Shown here one piece after another: positions 45,007-55,337 of a stretch of 64,000 nucleotides of DNA (the stretch's first letter is position 1; every line of letters starts with the position of its first letter). The DNA is from Ligilactobacillus faecis (GTDB taxonomy: Bacteria > Bacillota > Bacilli > Lactobacillales > Lactobacillaceae): NCBI RefSeq assembly GCF_029889745.1, contig NZ_CP123639.1, forward strand, positions 1,531,501 to 1,595,500, given 5' to 3'. A program made the position numbers and the translations under genes. The notes beneath the pieces were generated by a model that saw only the letters and a list, made by a program, of their open reading frames with translations, was not told where the DNA came from and ran no database searches.

Positions 45007-45632
45007 GCCAATAATAAGATCGTCAGATTCATCAAACAATGCATGATGATCGGATCGCGTAAACGGTCAGTTTTAGTATAAACATAACACAACACGAGCC
45101 CGATCAAAAGATAAGTCAAATAGTGTCCATCTTGGTGTGCCAAGCTAAAGAGTAGACTAGAGATAAAGGCCGCTAAAAGTGGATCACTAAATAAAGCTAG
45201 ATCTTTAAATAAGACTTTACGAAAGACGAATTCTTCCATTACAGGTAAGAAGATGACGATCGTTAGTAGGTAATAAGGGTACTTGTGATAAACGGCTAGT
45301 AAGTAACTCGTATTTGCTGAAAAACGTGGGCTAGCAAAAAAGAGCTGTTCGAATAAAGGCCCACCCCATTGACAAAAGAAGAGCAATAAAAGCCCTAAAA
45401 GAAGGTAGAGCCCTTCTTTTGGCAAAGTGGTCTTTAGCTGATCTGAGCGGTCTGACGCATGCAAACGGGTATACCAGATCATCAAACAAGCACCGCTCCC
45501 GTTGATCAAAGTGACTAGTGGATAATAAAGATCATTGTTTTTGAGTAATTGCCAAAGTAAAGGGCTGAGCATCATCGTCAAACAATAGATCACTAAGATC
45601 ACAAGGGCATTTTTGGGTAAAGTTTTTTTCAT
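45003..45632 (-). CDS. CPBP-family intramembrane metalloprotease
   Basis: 209-residue polytopic membrane protein of the CAAX protease/bacteriocin-processing family. Motif 1 EEFVFRK, motif 2 SLAHQDGHYLTY (His), motif 3 IIMHCLMNL. About six membrane helices. ATG 45632 suits GGTGAGG at 9 bp; longer starts lack spacing. Family members may act in bacteriocin self-immunity (SkkI/PncO type); the bacteriocin locus is 5 kb away, so a link is only speculative. Confidence 0.85.
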   Translation of the reverse strand: MKKTLPKNALVILVIYCLTMMLSPLLWQLLKNNDLYYPLVTLINGSGACLMIWYTRLHASDRSDQLKTTLPKEGLYLLLGLLLLFFCQWGGPLFEQLFFASPRFSANTSYLLAVYHKYPYYLLTIVIFLPVMEEFVFRKVLFKDLALFSDPLLAAFISSLLFSLAHQDGHYLTYLLIGLVLCYVYTKTDRLRDPIIMHCLMNLTILLLA

Positions 45633-45704
45633 TAAGAACATCCTCACCTTACGTAAGCTACTCATTAATTATAGCAGATTATCGCAAGAAAAAATGCACG
45701 TATT

Positions 45705-45731
45705 TTAGCACTCTGAGAAGTCGAGTGATAA
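45705..45731 (+). promoter_or_regulatory. CIRCE operator (upstream, one mismatch)
   Basis: TTAGCACTC-N9-GAGTGATAA, upstream of the groES promoter. HrcA binding site. Confidence 0.85.
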
Positions 45732-45736
45732 AATGC

Positions 45737-45765
45737 TTGCATTTTAAAAGTAAAGTGAGTATAGT
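45737..45765 (+). promoter_or_regulatory. groESL promoter
   Basis: TTGCAT (45737-45742), 17-bp spacer, TATAGT (45760-45765), lying between two CIRCE elements. Confidence 0.8.
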
Positions 45766-45780
45766 AATAGTTGTAGTTAG

Positions 45781-45807
45781 TTAGCACTCGAAAGTCTTGA
45801 GTGCTAA
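45781..45807 (+). promoter_or_regulatory. CIRCE operator (perfect)
   Basis: TTAGCACTC-N9-GAGTGCTAA, downstream of the -10 box; HrcA heat-shock repressor site. Confidence 0.96.
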
Positions 45808-45830
45808 AAAAGAATTTGGAGGGATATAAC

Positions 45831-46115
45831 GTGCTTAAACCATTAGGAGATCGCGTCATTTTAGAGGTCGAAAAAGAAGAAGAAAAAACAGTCGGTGGGA
45901 TCGTTTTAGCAGGTAATGCTAAAGAAAAACCACAAACTGCAAAGGTAGTTGCTGTTGGTACGGGACGTATCCTTGATAACGGCGAAAAGGTAGCGATGAC
46001 CGTTAAAGCTGGCGATGTTGTCGTTTTTGATAAATATGCTGGCTCAGAAGTTGAATATGACGGAGTTAAATACTTGGTCATGCATGAAAAAGATCTTTTA
46101 GCTATCGTGGAATAA
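45831..46115 (+). CDS. groES: co-chaperonin GroES
   Basis: 94 residues starting at GTG 45831 ([19 protein letters not shown]) after GGAGGGATAT. Mobile-loop region [15 protein letters not shown]. Heptameric lid of GroEL. An in-frame upstream ATG overlaps the CIRCE element and is not the start. Confidence 0.97.
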   Translation: MLKPLGDRVILEVEKEEEKTVGGIVLAGNAKEKPQTAKVVAVGTGRILDNGEKVAMTVKAGDVVVFDKYAGSEVEYDGVKYLVMHEKDLLAIVE

Positions 46116-46158
46116 AAAATAATCAATTTGAATTTAAATCACATGAGGTGAATCATAA

Positions 46159-47775
<1,617 letters not shown>

Positions 47776-47791
47776 TCAATTAAATGATTTT

Positions 47792-47832
47792 TAAAAAGTT
47801 CTACTCGAGGTCACTTGAGTAGAACTTTTTTA
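47792..47832 (+). terminator. terminator of groESL
   Basis: AAAAAGTTCTACTC / GAGTAGAACTTTTT hairpin. Confidence 0.9.
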
Positions 47833-47939
47833 TTAAATAGTGTTTGCGCTACCAAATCCTGAAATAAAAGGCTTTTTAAAGAGTGATCGTTTTTAAGTGG
47901 GGTAAAGGCGAGTAGAATAAAACTAGAGGGGTGGTAGAA

Positions 47940-48074
47940 ATGAAAAAGACAAAAAAACAGGTCATTGCTTATGTGTTAGTGATTCTTCTAGGTGTTGGGA
48001 TCTTAGCAACGAGTTGGGTCCATCGGGATGAGCTTTTGCATGGTTATGAAAATGGGTTTGAACAACTTAAGTGA
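47940..48074 (+). CDS. small membrane protein with bacteriocin-like C-terminus
   Basis: 44 residues from ATG 47940, preceded by AGAGGGGTGG. Lysine-rich N-terminus, one membrane helix (VIAYVLVILLGVGILATSW), then a polar tail HRDELLHGYENGF. That tail aligns with the C-terminus of the bacteriocin beta peptide at 50828 (HRNDIMRGFEKGF), identical or conservative at nearly every position. There is no double-glycine leader, so it is not a standard bacteriocin precursor; it might be an immunity, mimic or unrelated membrane protein. Followed by a hairpin now split by IS3 copy B. Confidence 0.6.
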   Translation: MKKTKKQVIAYVLVILLGVGILATSWVHRDELLHGYENGFEQLK

Positions 48075-48106
48075 TAGTAACGTTTTTGAAAAAGAAGTCA
48101 CTTCAA

Positions 48107-49754
48107 TGATATGATTCCCCTAGAGTGGACACGGAAATAATAAAGATTCTGTGATCACTCTAGGGGGATTTTTTATGTCTAGAAGAACTACTAAACATAC
48201 ACTTGAAGAAAGATACCAGGCAGTCTCCGAGTATCTCAGTGGACAATATAGTAAGCACTTTATCTGCCGGAAATATACCATTACTAAAAATACATTTGAT
48301 AATTGGATCAGAAAATACAAAGTTGGCGGTTTAGATGGTTTAAAAGAGTCTAGACCTGGAAAAATATTCAGTTGAATTAAAAACAGCTGCGGTTCTAGAA
48401 TATTTAGAAAATGGACGTTCACCAAAGAAAATTTGTGATAAATACAATATCTCGAGTATTTCGGTTTTACGTAAATGGATCAACTTGTATACTAATGGAA
48501 AAGGCTTTAAAGCTACCATTGAAGGTCATAATAAAATGAAACATGGACGTAAAACTACTTTTAAGGAACGGCTCGAAATAGTTCAGTATACACTTGCTAA
48601 TAATAAGAATTATCACAAAGCGATCGATAAATATAATGTTTCTTATTCCCAAGTTTATACTTGGGTCAAAAAGTTTGAAGTAGATGGCGAAAAGCCGTTA
48701 TATGATAATCGTGGTAAAACTGTTAAAGATCGTGATTATAAGACTCTTTCTGAAACTGAGCGCCTCAAGCTTGAGATTCTACGTTTGAAAGAACGTAATA
48801 AATATCTAGAGGCAGAAAATATCGTAATATCGTTTTAAAAAAATTGGACGAGCTCGAAAGGAGGAGATAAGCTCTATACCTAAAAATCTGCGTTTTAAAG
48901 CTATTCAGGAAATTCTTAAAGAGTTTCCACAAATTGAACTATGGCTTCTTTGTGTGATCTTAAATGTATCGCGTTCAGGGTATTATCGTTATTTAACTGC
49001 TCCAAAATCACAACGTACTTTGGAAAATAAATGACTAAGTGAGATCATAAAAAAAGAATTTCATGCTTTAAATGGAATTTACGGTTCTAGAAGAATGACT
49101 CTTCTTATCAATCGAAAGTATCAAAAACAATATAACTTCAAACGTATTCGTCGCAAACGCCGAGGTTGTACTCGTTCAGAACATTTAAACTACGAAGAAA
49201 ATACTTTAGGTCGTGATTTTTCCGCTACTGGACCTAATCAAAAGTGGGTGACTGATGTCACTTATTTAGAGTATGGCTTAGGACAAAAAGCTTATTTAAG
49301 TGCGATCAAAGATCTATACGATGGATCTATCATAAGTTTTGAAATTAGTAAAAGAAATGATAATCGGCTTGTCATGAAGACTTTGGAAAAAGCATTCACG
49401 CATTTAAATGAAGCTGATCTACTTCTTCACAGTGACCGTGGATTTCAATATACTTCAAGAGAATATCTCCGGTTGACCTCAAGGCATGGTGTTACAAAAA
49501 GTATGTCTCGAGTGGGAAAATGTATCGATAATGCACCAATGGAAAGTTTTTGGAGTCATTTCAAGACAGAATGTTATTATTGGCTAAAATGTGAAACATA
49601 TGGAGAACTTGTAGAAATGATCGAAAACTATATCAAGTTCTACAATACCCAACGTTACCAAATAAAACTAAACAGCCTGACCCCAGAAGAATACCGGAAT
49701 CAGGCTGCCTAGAATTTTAATTATTTAGTTGTTCACTTGACGGGACTCAGATCA
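48107..49754 (+). mobile_element. IS3-family insertion sequence, copy B (decayed)
   Basis: 1648 bp, same ends as copy A at 40387-42067, with a 4-bp target duplication TCAA (48103-48106, 49755-49758). It is 33 bp shorter than copy A: a 2-bp loss near 48352-48364, an 8-bp duplication near 48821-48836 and a 39-bp deletion at 49146-49154 account for exactly this. It sits in the loop of a terminator whose arms are GAAGTC (left) and GGCTTC plus T-run (right). Confidence 0.92.
48175..49712 (+). pseudogene. IS3-family transposase genes, inactivated
   Basis: orfA starts at ATG 48175 and is frameshifted near 48355, resuming in another frame at about 48485 (ending near 48838). orfB has a TGA at 49032-49034 where copy A has TGG, and a 13-codon in-frame deletion between ATTCGTCGC direct repeats at 49146. 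The remaining integrase core (WVTDVTYLEYG, LLHSDRGFQYTS, APMESFWSHFK) is open from 49095 to 49712. Unlikely to make active transposase. Confidence 0.88.
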
Positions 49755-49801
49755 TCAAGTAGGCTTCTTTTTTTACTAAAATTTAGAGGGGAAGAGTACA
49801 A

Positions 49802-49867
49802 ATGCTCGAAATAAAAGGTTTGACCAAAAATCCAGGGGTGACGGCGTTAGTGAACCTAAGTGAGTAG
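49802..49867 (+). pseudogene. 5' fragment of an ABC transporter ATPase gene
   Basis: A good ribosome binding site (AGAGGGGAAG) precedes ATG 49802; the peptide MLEIKGLTKNPGVTALVNLS is the characteristic start of an ABC-transporter ATP-binding protein, but a stop follows at residue 22. A weak hairpin ACCTAAG / CTTAGGT follows directly. The rest of the gene has been lost. Confidence 0.55.
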
Positions 49868-49880
49868 CTTAGGTGCATTT

Positions 49881-50612
49881 TTAGTTATGTGTCAGTCGAT
49901 CTTGGAGTGCCTTGATCTTGCGTCGGGAAAGCGGGCAAGTTAGTCCGTTTTTTAAATAGATCAACTTCTCTGACTTATTGATGCTCTCAATATTATCTAC
50001 GTTGACCAGAAAACTTTGATGGACTCTAAAGAAGCGTGGATCGGTCTGTTCGATTTCATGAAGATTTTTAGAGATCTGGAGCGAGCGATTATCTGATAAT
50101 CGAAGGATAGAGGCATGACTATTAGTTAGATCTGATTCGAAAAAATCGATATTGGCGAATGCAATATTCAAAAAGCATTTGCCATATGATAAAGTATACA
50201 TATCTTGGGCGGTATTTCTAGCATGAGTCATCACGTATTTAAAATCGTTTAAAAGATCTTCTTTAAGTGTAGGACTATCTTTTACAATGAAGTCTAAAGC
50301 AAGAACTTTGTAATTATGAATCAATGATAGAAGGTCTTCATGATTGGTAAAGAAGATAATTGATGCGTAAGCGTCTTGTTCTCTAATTATCTGACCTAGT
50401 CTAAAACCAACCTCTGGATTACCGTTTATTTCAAGATCAAGTAAGTAAATATTTTGGTTACTAGGAATAAAAAGCTTTTTTTCTATCTCTGCTACATATC
50501 GGTAATTTACGACATTTGGTTGTGGAATCATGAGTTGTTTTGATATTTGGTAGACCAATTTAATTAAATTGAATTGATGGACATGATTATCTGTAAGAAT
50601 TGCAACGTTCAT
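49881..50612 (-). CDS. LytTR-family response regulator (AgrA/ComE/PlnC type), orphan
   Basis: 243 residues. N-terminal receiver domain with phospho-acceptor Asp in IYLLDLEINGN (about residue 59) and the conserved Lys in DFIVKDS; C-terminal LytTR DNA-binding domain (RFFRVHQSFLVNVDNIESIN). This type activates class II bacteriocin operons in response to a peptide pheromone. It is divergent from the bacteriocin genes at 50828, but no histidine kinase or pheromone gene is visible. Start preceded by AAGAGGGGAAAA. Confidence 0.88.
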   Translation of the reverse strand: MNVAILTDNHVHQFNLIKLVYQISKQLMIPQPNVVNYRYVAEIEKKLFIPSNQNIYLLDLEINGNPEVGFRLGQIIREQDAYASIIFFTNHEDLLSLIHNYKVLALDFIVKDSPTLKEDLLNDFKYVMTHARNTAQDMYTLSYGKCFLNIAFANIDFFESDLTNSHASILRLSDNRSLQISKNLHEIEQTDPRFFRVHQSFLVNVDNIESINKSEKLIYLKNGLTCPLSRRKIKALQDRLTHN

Positions 50613-50827
50613 TATTTAATTTTCCCCTCTTAAAATTAATTCCCCTTTTAAGTAATTGTAACATTTAATATAGAAGGTATTAAAGTGATTGATCTTGAAT
50701 TATAATTTATATAGTAAAAATAATTAAAAAGATGCCAAATGCTGAAATAAAGATGAGTTTACTGAATATATATTGTTAAGGAACTATATATAGATTTACT
50801 ATTGAATCGTAGAAAGGAGAAAGGCAA
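50613..50827. promoter_or_regulatory. divergent region between the regulator and bacteriocin genes
   Basis: 215 bp, very AT-rich. A direct repeat containing TTAATT..CCCCT..TTAA occurs twice next to the regulator start (about 50617-50652). A TATATA-rich segment near 50783 probably holds the bacteriocin -10. I could not identify a convincing pair of LytTR boxes by eye. Confidence 0.35.
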
Positions 50828-50998
50828 ATGGAACATACAAAAGATTTCAGAGAATTAAACAACGAGGAATTGTTTATGGTAGTAGGTGGTGGACTTTCGC
50901 CGTGGTCAGTTGCAATGTCATTGGCGTGGAACGTTGCTAAATCTGGGTATAAGCATCGTAATGATATTATGCGTGGGTTTGAAAAGGGGTTTAAATAG
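50828..50998 (+). CDS. class IIb bacteriocin precursor, plantaricin NC8 beta-like
   Basis: 56 residues, too short for usual gene callers. ATG 50828 follows AGAAAGGAG. Double-glycine leader MEHTKDFRELNNEELFMVVG-G, cleaved after GG to give a mature peptide of about 35 residues beginning GLSPWSVAMSLAWNVAKSG and ending YKHRNDIMRGFEKGFK. The C-terminus matches plantaricin NC8 beta (YKHRKTIEKSFNKGF, from memory). First gene of a two-peptide pair, 11 bp before the partner. Confidence 0.88.
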   Translation: MEHTKDFRELNNEELFMVVGGGLSPWSVAMSLAWNVAKSGYKHRNDIMRGFEKGFK

Positions 50999-51009
50999 GA
51001 GGTTTTAAA

Positions 51010-51162
51010 ATGACGGGAAATGTAAGCGTTATCTCGAATGAGGAAGAGTTAAAATTAATTTTAGGTGGTAGTGATTTCGAGAAGAAGGCCTGGTATGGAT
51101 ATGGATATCAACTAGGTTGGAGGAGTAAGTGGAATCTCAACCATCCATATTTTCCACTATAA
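51010..51162 (+). CDS. class IIb bacteriocin precursor, plantaricin NC8 alpha-like
   Basis: 50 residues. ATG 51010 follows GGAGG. Leader MTGNVSVISNEEELKLILGG, then a mature 30-residue peptide SDFEKKAWYGYGYQLGWRSK...WNLNHPYFPL with a GxxxG motif (GYQLG). The RSKWNLNHPY segment matches plantaricin NC8 alpha (ARWNLKHPY, from memory). Expected to act together with the preceding peptide by permeabilising membranes. No immunity gene follows directly. Confidence 0.88.
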   Translation: MTGNVSVISNEEELKLILGGSDFEKKAWYGYGYQLGWRSKWNLNHPYFPL

Positions 51163-51209
51163 TATAAAATGTAGCAGAAGGTTTGTGGGGTAGTTGTCTT
51201 GTATAGGAA

Positions 51210-51255
51210 GAGTGTCTTAAAATTTCTAATTCTGAAATTTAAGACACTTTTTATT
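51210..51255 (+). terminator. terminator of the bacteriocin transcript
   Basis: AGTGTCTTAAA / TTTAAGACACT hairpin with T-run. Confidence 0.85.
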
Positions 51256-51465
51256 TGGATTGTTGCCACATAACTAATTCTATTTATGTATGGAAATTTA
51301 CAGTCTTAACTAGTCCGATTAATTATGAATTAATAAGGAATTATCAAAATAGCCGAATATTGAGGAAAAGTACTATTTAGTGAAATATTATTGTTGTAGT
51401 TTTTATTAGTATTAATATTGAAACGAGAGTATAAATATCAACTATTTGTTAAGGGGGAAGATAAA

Positions 51466-53623
51466 GTGAAACGATTCTACAGATACTACATTCCACAAGT
51501 TGATGAAATGGATTGTGGAGTGGCTGCCTTGGCAATGCTCTTAAAAAAGTATGGTTCAACGATCTCCTTGGCACAATTAAGAAATCTTGCCAAGACTGAT
51601 TTAGAGGGGACGACGGCTTATGGTTTGATCAAAGCAGCTCAAACTTTGAATTTTGAAACGAAAGCTATTCAAGCAGATATGTCGCTATTTGAAATTAAAG
51701 AGCTGACCTATCCATTTATCGTCCATGTTGTAAAGAATGAAACACTACTTCATTACTATGTAGTAGTGAAGGCTACTAAAAACTATATTTTGATTGCTGA
51801 TCCAGATCCATCAGTTGGAGTTACTAAAATGTCTAAGCGACATTTTGAAAAAGAGTGGAGTAAAATCGCAATTTTTATCACACCTAGTCTTTCATACGAG
51901 CCTATAAAAGAGAAACATCAGGGACTATTAGCTTTATTTGCTAAGCTATTTAAACAGACAAAGTTGATCGTAAACATCATTATAGCTGCGTTTCTTATAA
52001 CGTTAATAAGTATCATAGGATCTTATTTTTTGCAAGCGATCATTGATACATATATTCCAAATGGAATGGATAAAACCTTGATGTTGGTCACCTTGGGATT
52101 AGTTATTATTTATATCTTTAATGCGCTTTTCTCCTATACACGTGACTTTTTATTAGCTATTTTAGGGCAACGCTTATCGATAGAGATAATTCTAAGTTAT
52201 ATTCGTCATATTTTCGAATTACCGATGGAATTTTTCTCGACGCGAAAAACAGGTGAGATCATCTCACGCTTTAATGATGCTAGTAAGATCATTGATGCTT
52301 TAGCAAGCGCAGTCATCTCAATGTTTTTAGACGTGGGGATCGTTATTATTATGGGTGTTGTTTTAGCTCTTCAAAATATGACGCTCTTTTTATTGACATT
52401 AATATGTTTACCTTTATATATAGTGATTATTTTAGCTTTTACTAATAGCTTTGAACGTTTGAATCAAAAGCAAATGGAAAGTAATGCACTATTAAGTTCA
52501 TCGATTATTGAGGACATTCAAGGGATCGAAACTGTTAAATCTCTAAATAGTGAAGAACAACGTTATAAAAAGATCGATAGTCAATTTGTTGATTTCTTGC
52601 GCAAGAGTTTAGCATACACAAAAGCAGATATTCTTCAACAATCAATAAAAGGATTTATTCAACATTCACTAAGTGTAGTTATTTTGTGGATCGGAGCTAA
52701 AGCTTGTCATTGAAAATCAATTTTCACTAGGACAGTTGATGGCGTACAATGCACTTTTAGTATATTTTACAGATCCGCTTCAAAATATCATCAATCTTCA
52801 GCCTAAATTACAAAGTGCACGCGTTGCTAATACGCGGTTGAATGAAATTTATCTTGTTGAAAGTGAATTTAAAGCTAAACGAATGTCTTTTAATAAAGAA
52901 CAACTTCAAGGTCCTATATTGTTAACCGATGTGTCTTACCGTTATGGGTATGGAGCAGATACTTTGAAACAGATCAACCTTGAGATCAAATTACATGAAA
53001 AAGTAACGATTGTTGGTATGAGCGGTTCAGGTAAATCAACTTTGGTTAAATTATTAGTTGATTTTTTTGAGCCAAATGAAGGGGAAATTACTTTTAACAA
53101 GCATCAAACAAAAATGATCGACAAACATTGTTTACGTAGCTATGTCAATTATGTTCCACAAACACCTTATATATTTTCAGGTACGGTTATGGAAAATTTG
53201 ACTTTAGGAAGTCGTCCTCAAATAACATTAGATGAGATTCAAAAAGCGTGCCAATTAGCTATGATCGCAGACGATATCGAACAAATGCCACTCCAATATG
53301 AAACCAAGCTTGATGAAAATGGAAGTGTTCTATCAGGTGGACAAAAGCAGCGGCTGACGATCGCAAGAGCCTTACTGTCGCCGGCGGAAGTATTAATATT
53401 CGATGAATCGACTAGTGGTTTAGATATGATTACTGAGAGAAAGCTGGTCGATAATTTGCTTTCACTTGATTCAAAAACGATTATTTTTATCGCTCATCGT
53501 TTATCGATCGCTAAAAGGACCAACAATATCGTTGTGCTAGACCATGGCATGATAGTCGAACAAGGCTCGCATGATAGGTTAATGGAAAAGAAAGGGTATT
53601 ACTTCCGTTTAGTTAATACTTGA
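51466..53623 (+). pseudogene. C39-peptidase bacteriocin ABC exporter, split by a frameshift
   Basis: Peptidase-containing ABC transporter that removes double-glycine leaders and exports bacteriocins. GTG 51466 after AAGGGGGAAG. N-terminal C39 peptidase with Cys in DEMDCGVAALAMLLKKYG, His in LLHYYVVV, Asp in IADPDPS; membrane domain about residues 165-410; ABC domain with VGMSGSGKSTL, LSGGQKQRLTIARALL, LIFDESTSGLD. One extra base near 52702-52710 (AAAGCTTGTC for an expected AAGCTTGTC) ends the first frame at 52713; the second continues from 52739 to 53623. Mutation or sequencing error. Confidence 0.88.
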
Positions 53624-53633
53624 GGAAAAGAAG

Positions 53634-54992
53634 ATGAAAACGAAATTTTTAGAGAGTAGTGAGTTTTATAATGCACGTTTCAAAAATTTTTCGACATTAT
53701 TATTGATACCATGCGTACTTTTGCTATGTTTGGGAATTATTTTTTCGTTGTTTGGTTACAAACAGATCGTAGTTAAAGGGAGCGGAACGGTTGAACCGAT
53801 TTCCAAAGTAGCTACGATCCAAACAACGGTCGCAGGAAAAATAATTGAAAAAAATCTTAGTGAAGGAAAAAGTGTAGATAAGGGAGATGTATTATTAAAA
53901 CTCAATGATGTTAAATTATCACAAAAAATTGAAACGTTACAAAAGAAGAAAAATTTACTAGTAAAAAGGCAACAAGATGTTCAAACATTACAAAATGGAA
54001 TTGCAGAATCTAAAGATACATTTTTGGAGAATAATAAATCTGATTATCATGATCGTTTATTGGGATATTTAGCTCAAAAAAATATATATCAAATTGAATT
54101 TGAAATGTCACGAGCAAAAATTCAAAATAGACAAGAGAAAAATAGACAATTAACGATAATTGTAAATGAACAAATTCAAAGAAATACTAGACAGTTGAAA
54201 GAATATATGGATATTTATCAAGCAATAAAAAGTGGAAAAAACTATCCATCAAGTGATCTAGGAAATTTATATCGAGAAAAATTGGCTAGAGCAGAACCAG
54301 AAATAAGAGAAGATATGAAGTTAGAGCTGTTATCTGAAGTTGAAAAGCAAATCGATACATTCAACGGACAACTAGAGGAGCTAAAGGTTCAGCAAATACA
54401 ACAAGATAATGATAATTCACTTGAAGCTGAGAAGAAAAATTATGAAAATAAATTAGTAATATTCCGTTTGAATCAACTAGAAAGTACCAAGCAAATATTA
54501 GAAAAAATCACACAAGAACTACTAGATCTCAATGAAGAACTTCAGAATTTACAAGCACAACTAAAAGAATATACCATCAAAGCGCCGATTGCTGGTGTGA
54601 TTCATATGGGCGAACAGTCTGATGAAGTAAATTATTTGAGCGGACAAACACAAGTAGCACAGATATATCCTAAGATCAATACTTTGACTCGAGTACGAGT
54701 CAAAACTTATATTAATACGGATGATATCGCTTCTCTCACAAAAGGTCAAAAATTGAGATTCAAGATTGAGAGAAATTTACCACGACCAATAATTTTATTT
54801 GGTAAAGTTACTAATATCTCAGTTGCGCCAAGTGAAGTAAATAAAAATAGTTATTATGCTGTAGAAGCACAAGTAGATGTACCACAAACAAAAAGAAAAT
54901 ATTTGAAATATGGAATGCCAGGAGAAGTTTCGATAATAACAGGACAAAAGACTTACTGGAATTATTTTAAAGAAAAAATATTTGATAAGTAA
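53634..54992 (+). CDS. bacteriocin secretion accessory protein (HlyD family)
   Basis: 452 residues. One N-terminal membrane helix (LLLIPCVLLLCLGIIFSLFG), biotinyl-lipoyl-like half (GSGTVEPISKVATIQTTVAG), a long coiled coil (about residues 90-310), the second half-lipoyl motif (YTIKAPIAGVIHMGEQSDEV) and a beta-barrel C-terminus. Partner of C39 exporters in double-glycine peptide secretion. 10 bp after the exporter, same operon. AT-rich codons. Confidence 0.9.
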   Translation: MKTKFLESSEFYNARFKNFSTLLLIPCVLLLCLGIIFSLFGYKQIVVKGSGTVEPISKVATIQTTVAGKIIEKNLSEGKSVDKGDVLLKLNDVKLSQKIETLQKKKNLLVKRQQDVQTLQNGIAESKDTFLENNKSDYHDRLLGYLAQKNIYQIEFEMSRAKIQNRQEKNRQLTIIVNEQIQRNTRQLKEYMDIYQAIKSGKNYPSSDLGNLYREKLARAEPEIREDMKLELLSEVEKQIDTFNGQLEELKVQQIQQDNDNSLEAEKKNYENKLVIFRLNQLESTKQILEKITQELLDLNEELQNLQAQLKEYTIKAPIAGVIHMGEQSDEVNYLSGQTQVAQIYPKINTLTRVRVKTYINTDDIASLTKGQKLRFKIERNLPRPIILFGKVTNISVAPSEVNKNSYYAVEAQVDVPQTKRKYLKYGMPGEVSIITGQKTYWNYFKEKIFDK

Positions 54993-55047
54993 ATAATGAA
55001 GTGCTTTAAAATTTTTGAAAATTAGTATTCATGTATTTAAAGCCGAT

Positions 55048-55112
55048 ATTAATAACCTAACAATCTAACAACTTTAATCAAAAATTGTCAGACGGTTAGG
55101 TTATTTTAAGTG
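55048..55112 (+). terminator. probable terminator of the exporter operon
   Basis: AATAACCTAAC / GTTAGGTTATT outer stem with a long AT-rich loop and a short T-run. Confidence 0.6.
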
Positions 55113-55337
55113 TCTAAAAAGTTCTTTAAATATTAAGCTTAGCAGGATCAAAGATAGTAAAAGTGATACTAACGTAAAAAATAAATTAGTTTGTGGATCA
55201 AATAGCAGATATAAATCAAATGCAATGATAAACGGTAAATAAAGAGTAACAGGGACGGAACTGAAGAGTGAATAAAGGGTATCAAGTAGCAAGAGTAGAT
55301 CAGGTTTAAAAACAAGAATTAGAACTGGCTGAAACAC
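55101..55337 (-). CDS. possible membrane protein fragment
   Basis: 78 codons on the minus strand with two or three hydrophobic stretches (LLLLLDTLYSLFSSVPVTLY, LVSLLLSLILLSLIFKELF) and a conserved-looking FDPQTN between them. No good ribosome binding site, and the 5' part overlaps the regulator remnant on the other strand. It may be the tail of a truncated membrane protein gene or a chance ORF. Confidence 0.3.
   Translation of the reverse strand: MFQPVLILVFKPDLLLLLDTLYSLFSSVPVTLYLPFIIAFDLYLLFDPQTNLFFTLVSLLLSLILLSLIFKELFRHLK

Noticed and set aside
45003-45632. CPBP protease as the bacteriocin immunity protein
   Set aside because: The family includes immunity proteins, but the gene lies beyond groESL, pairs convergently with rex and has no shared regulation with the bacteriocin.
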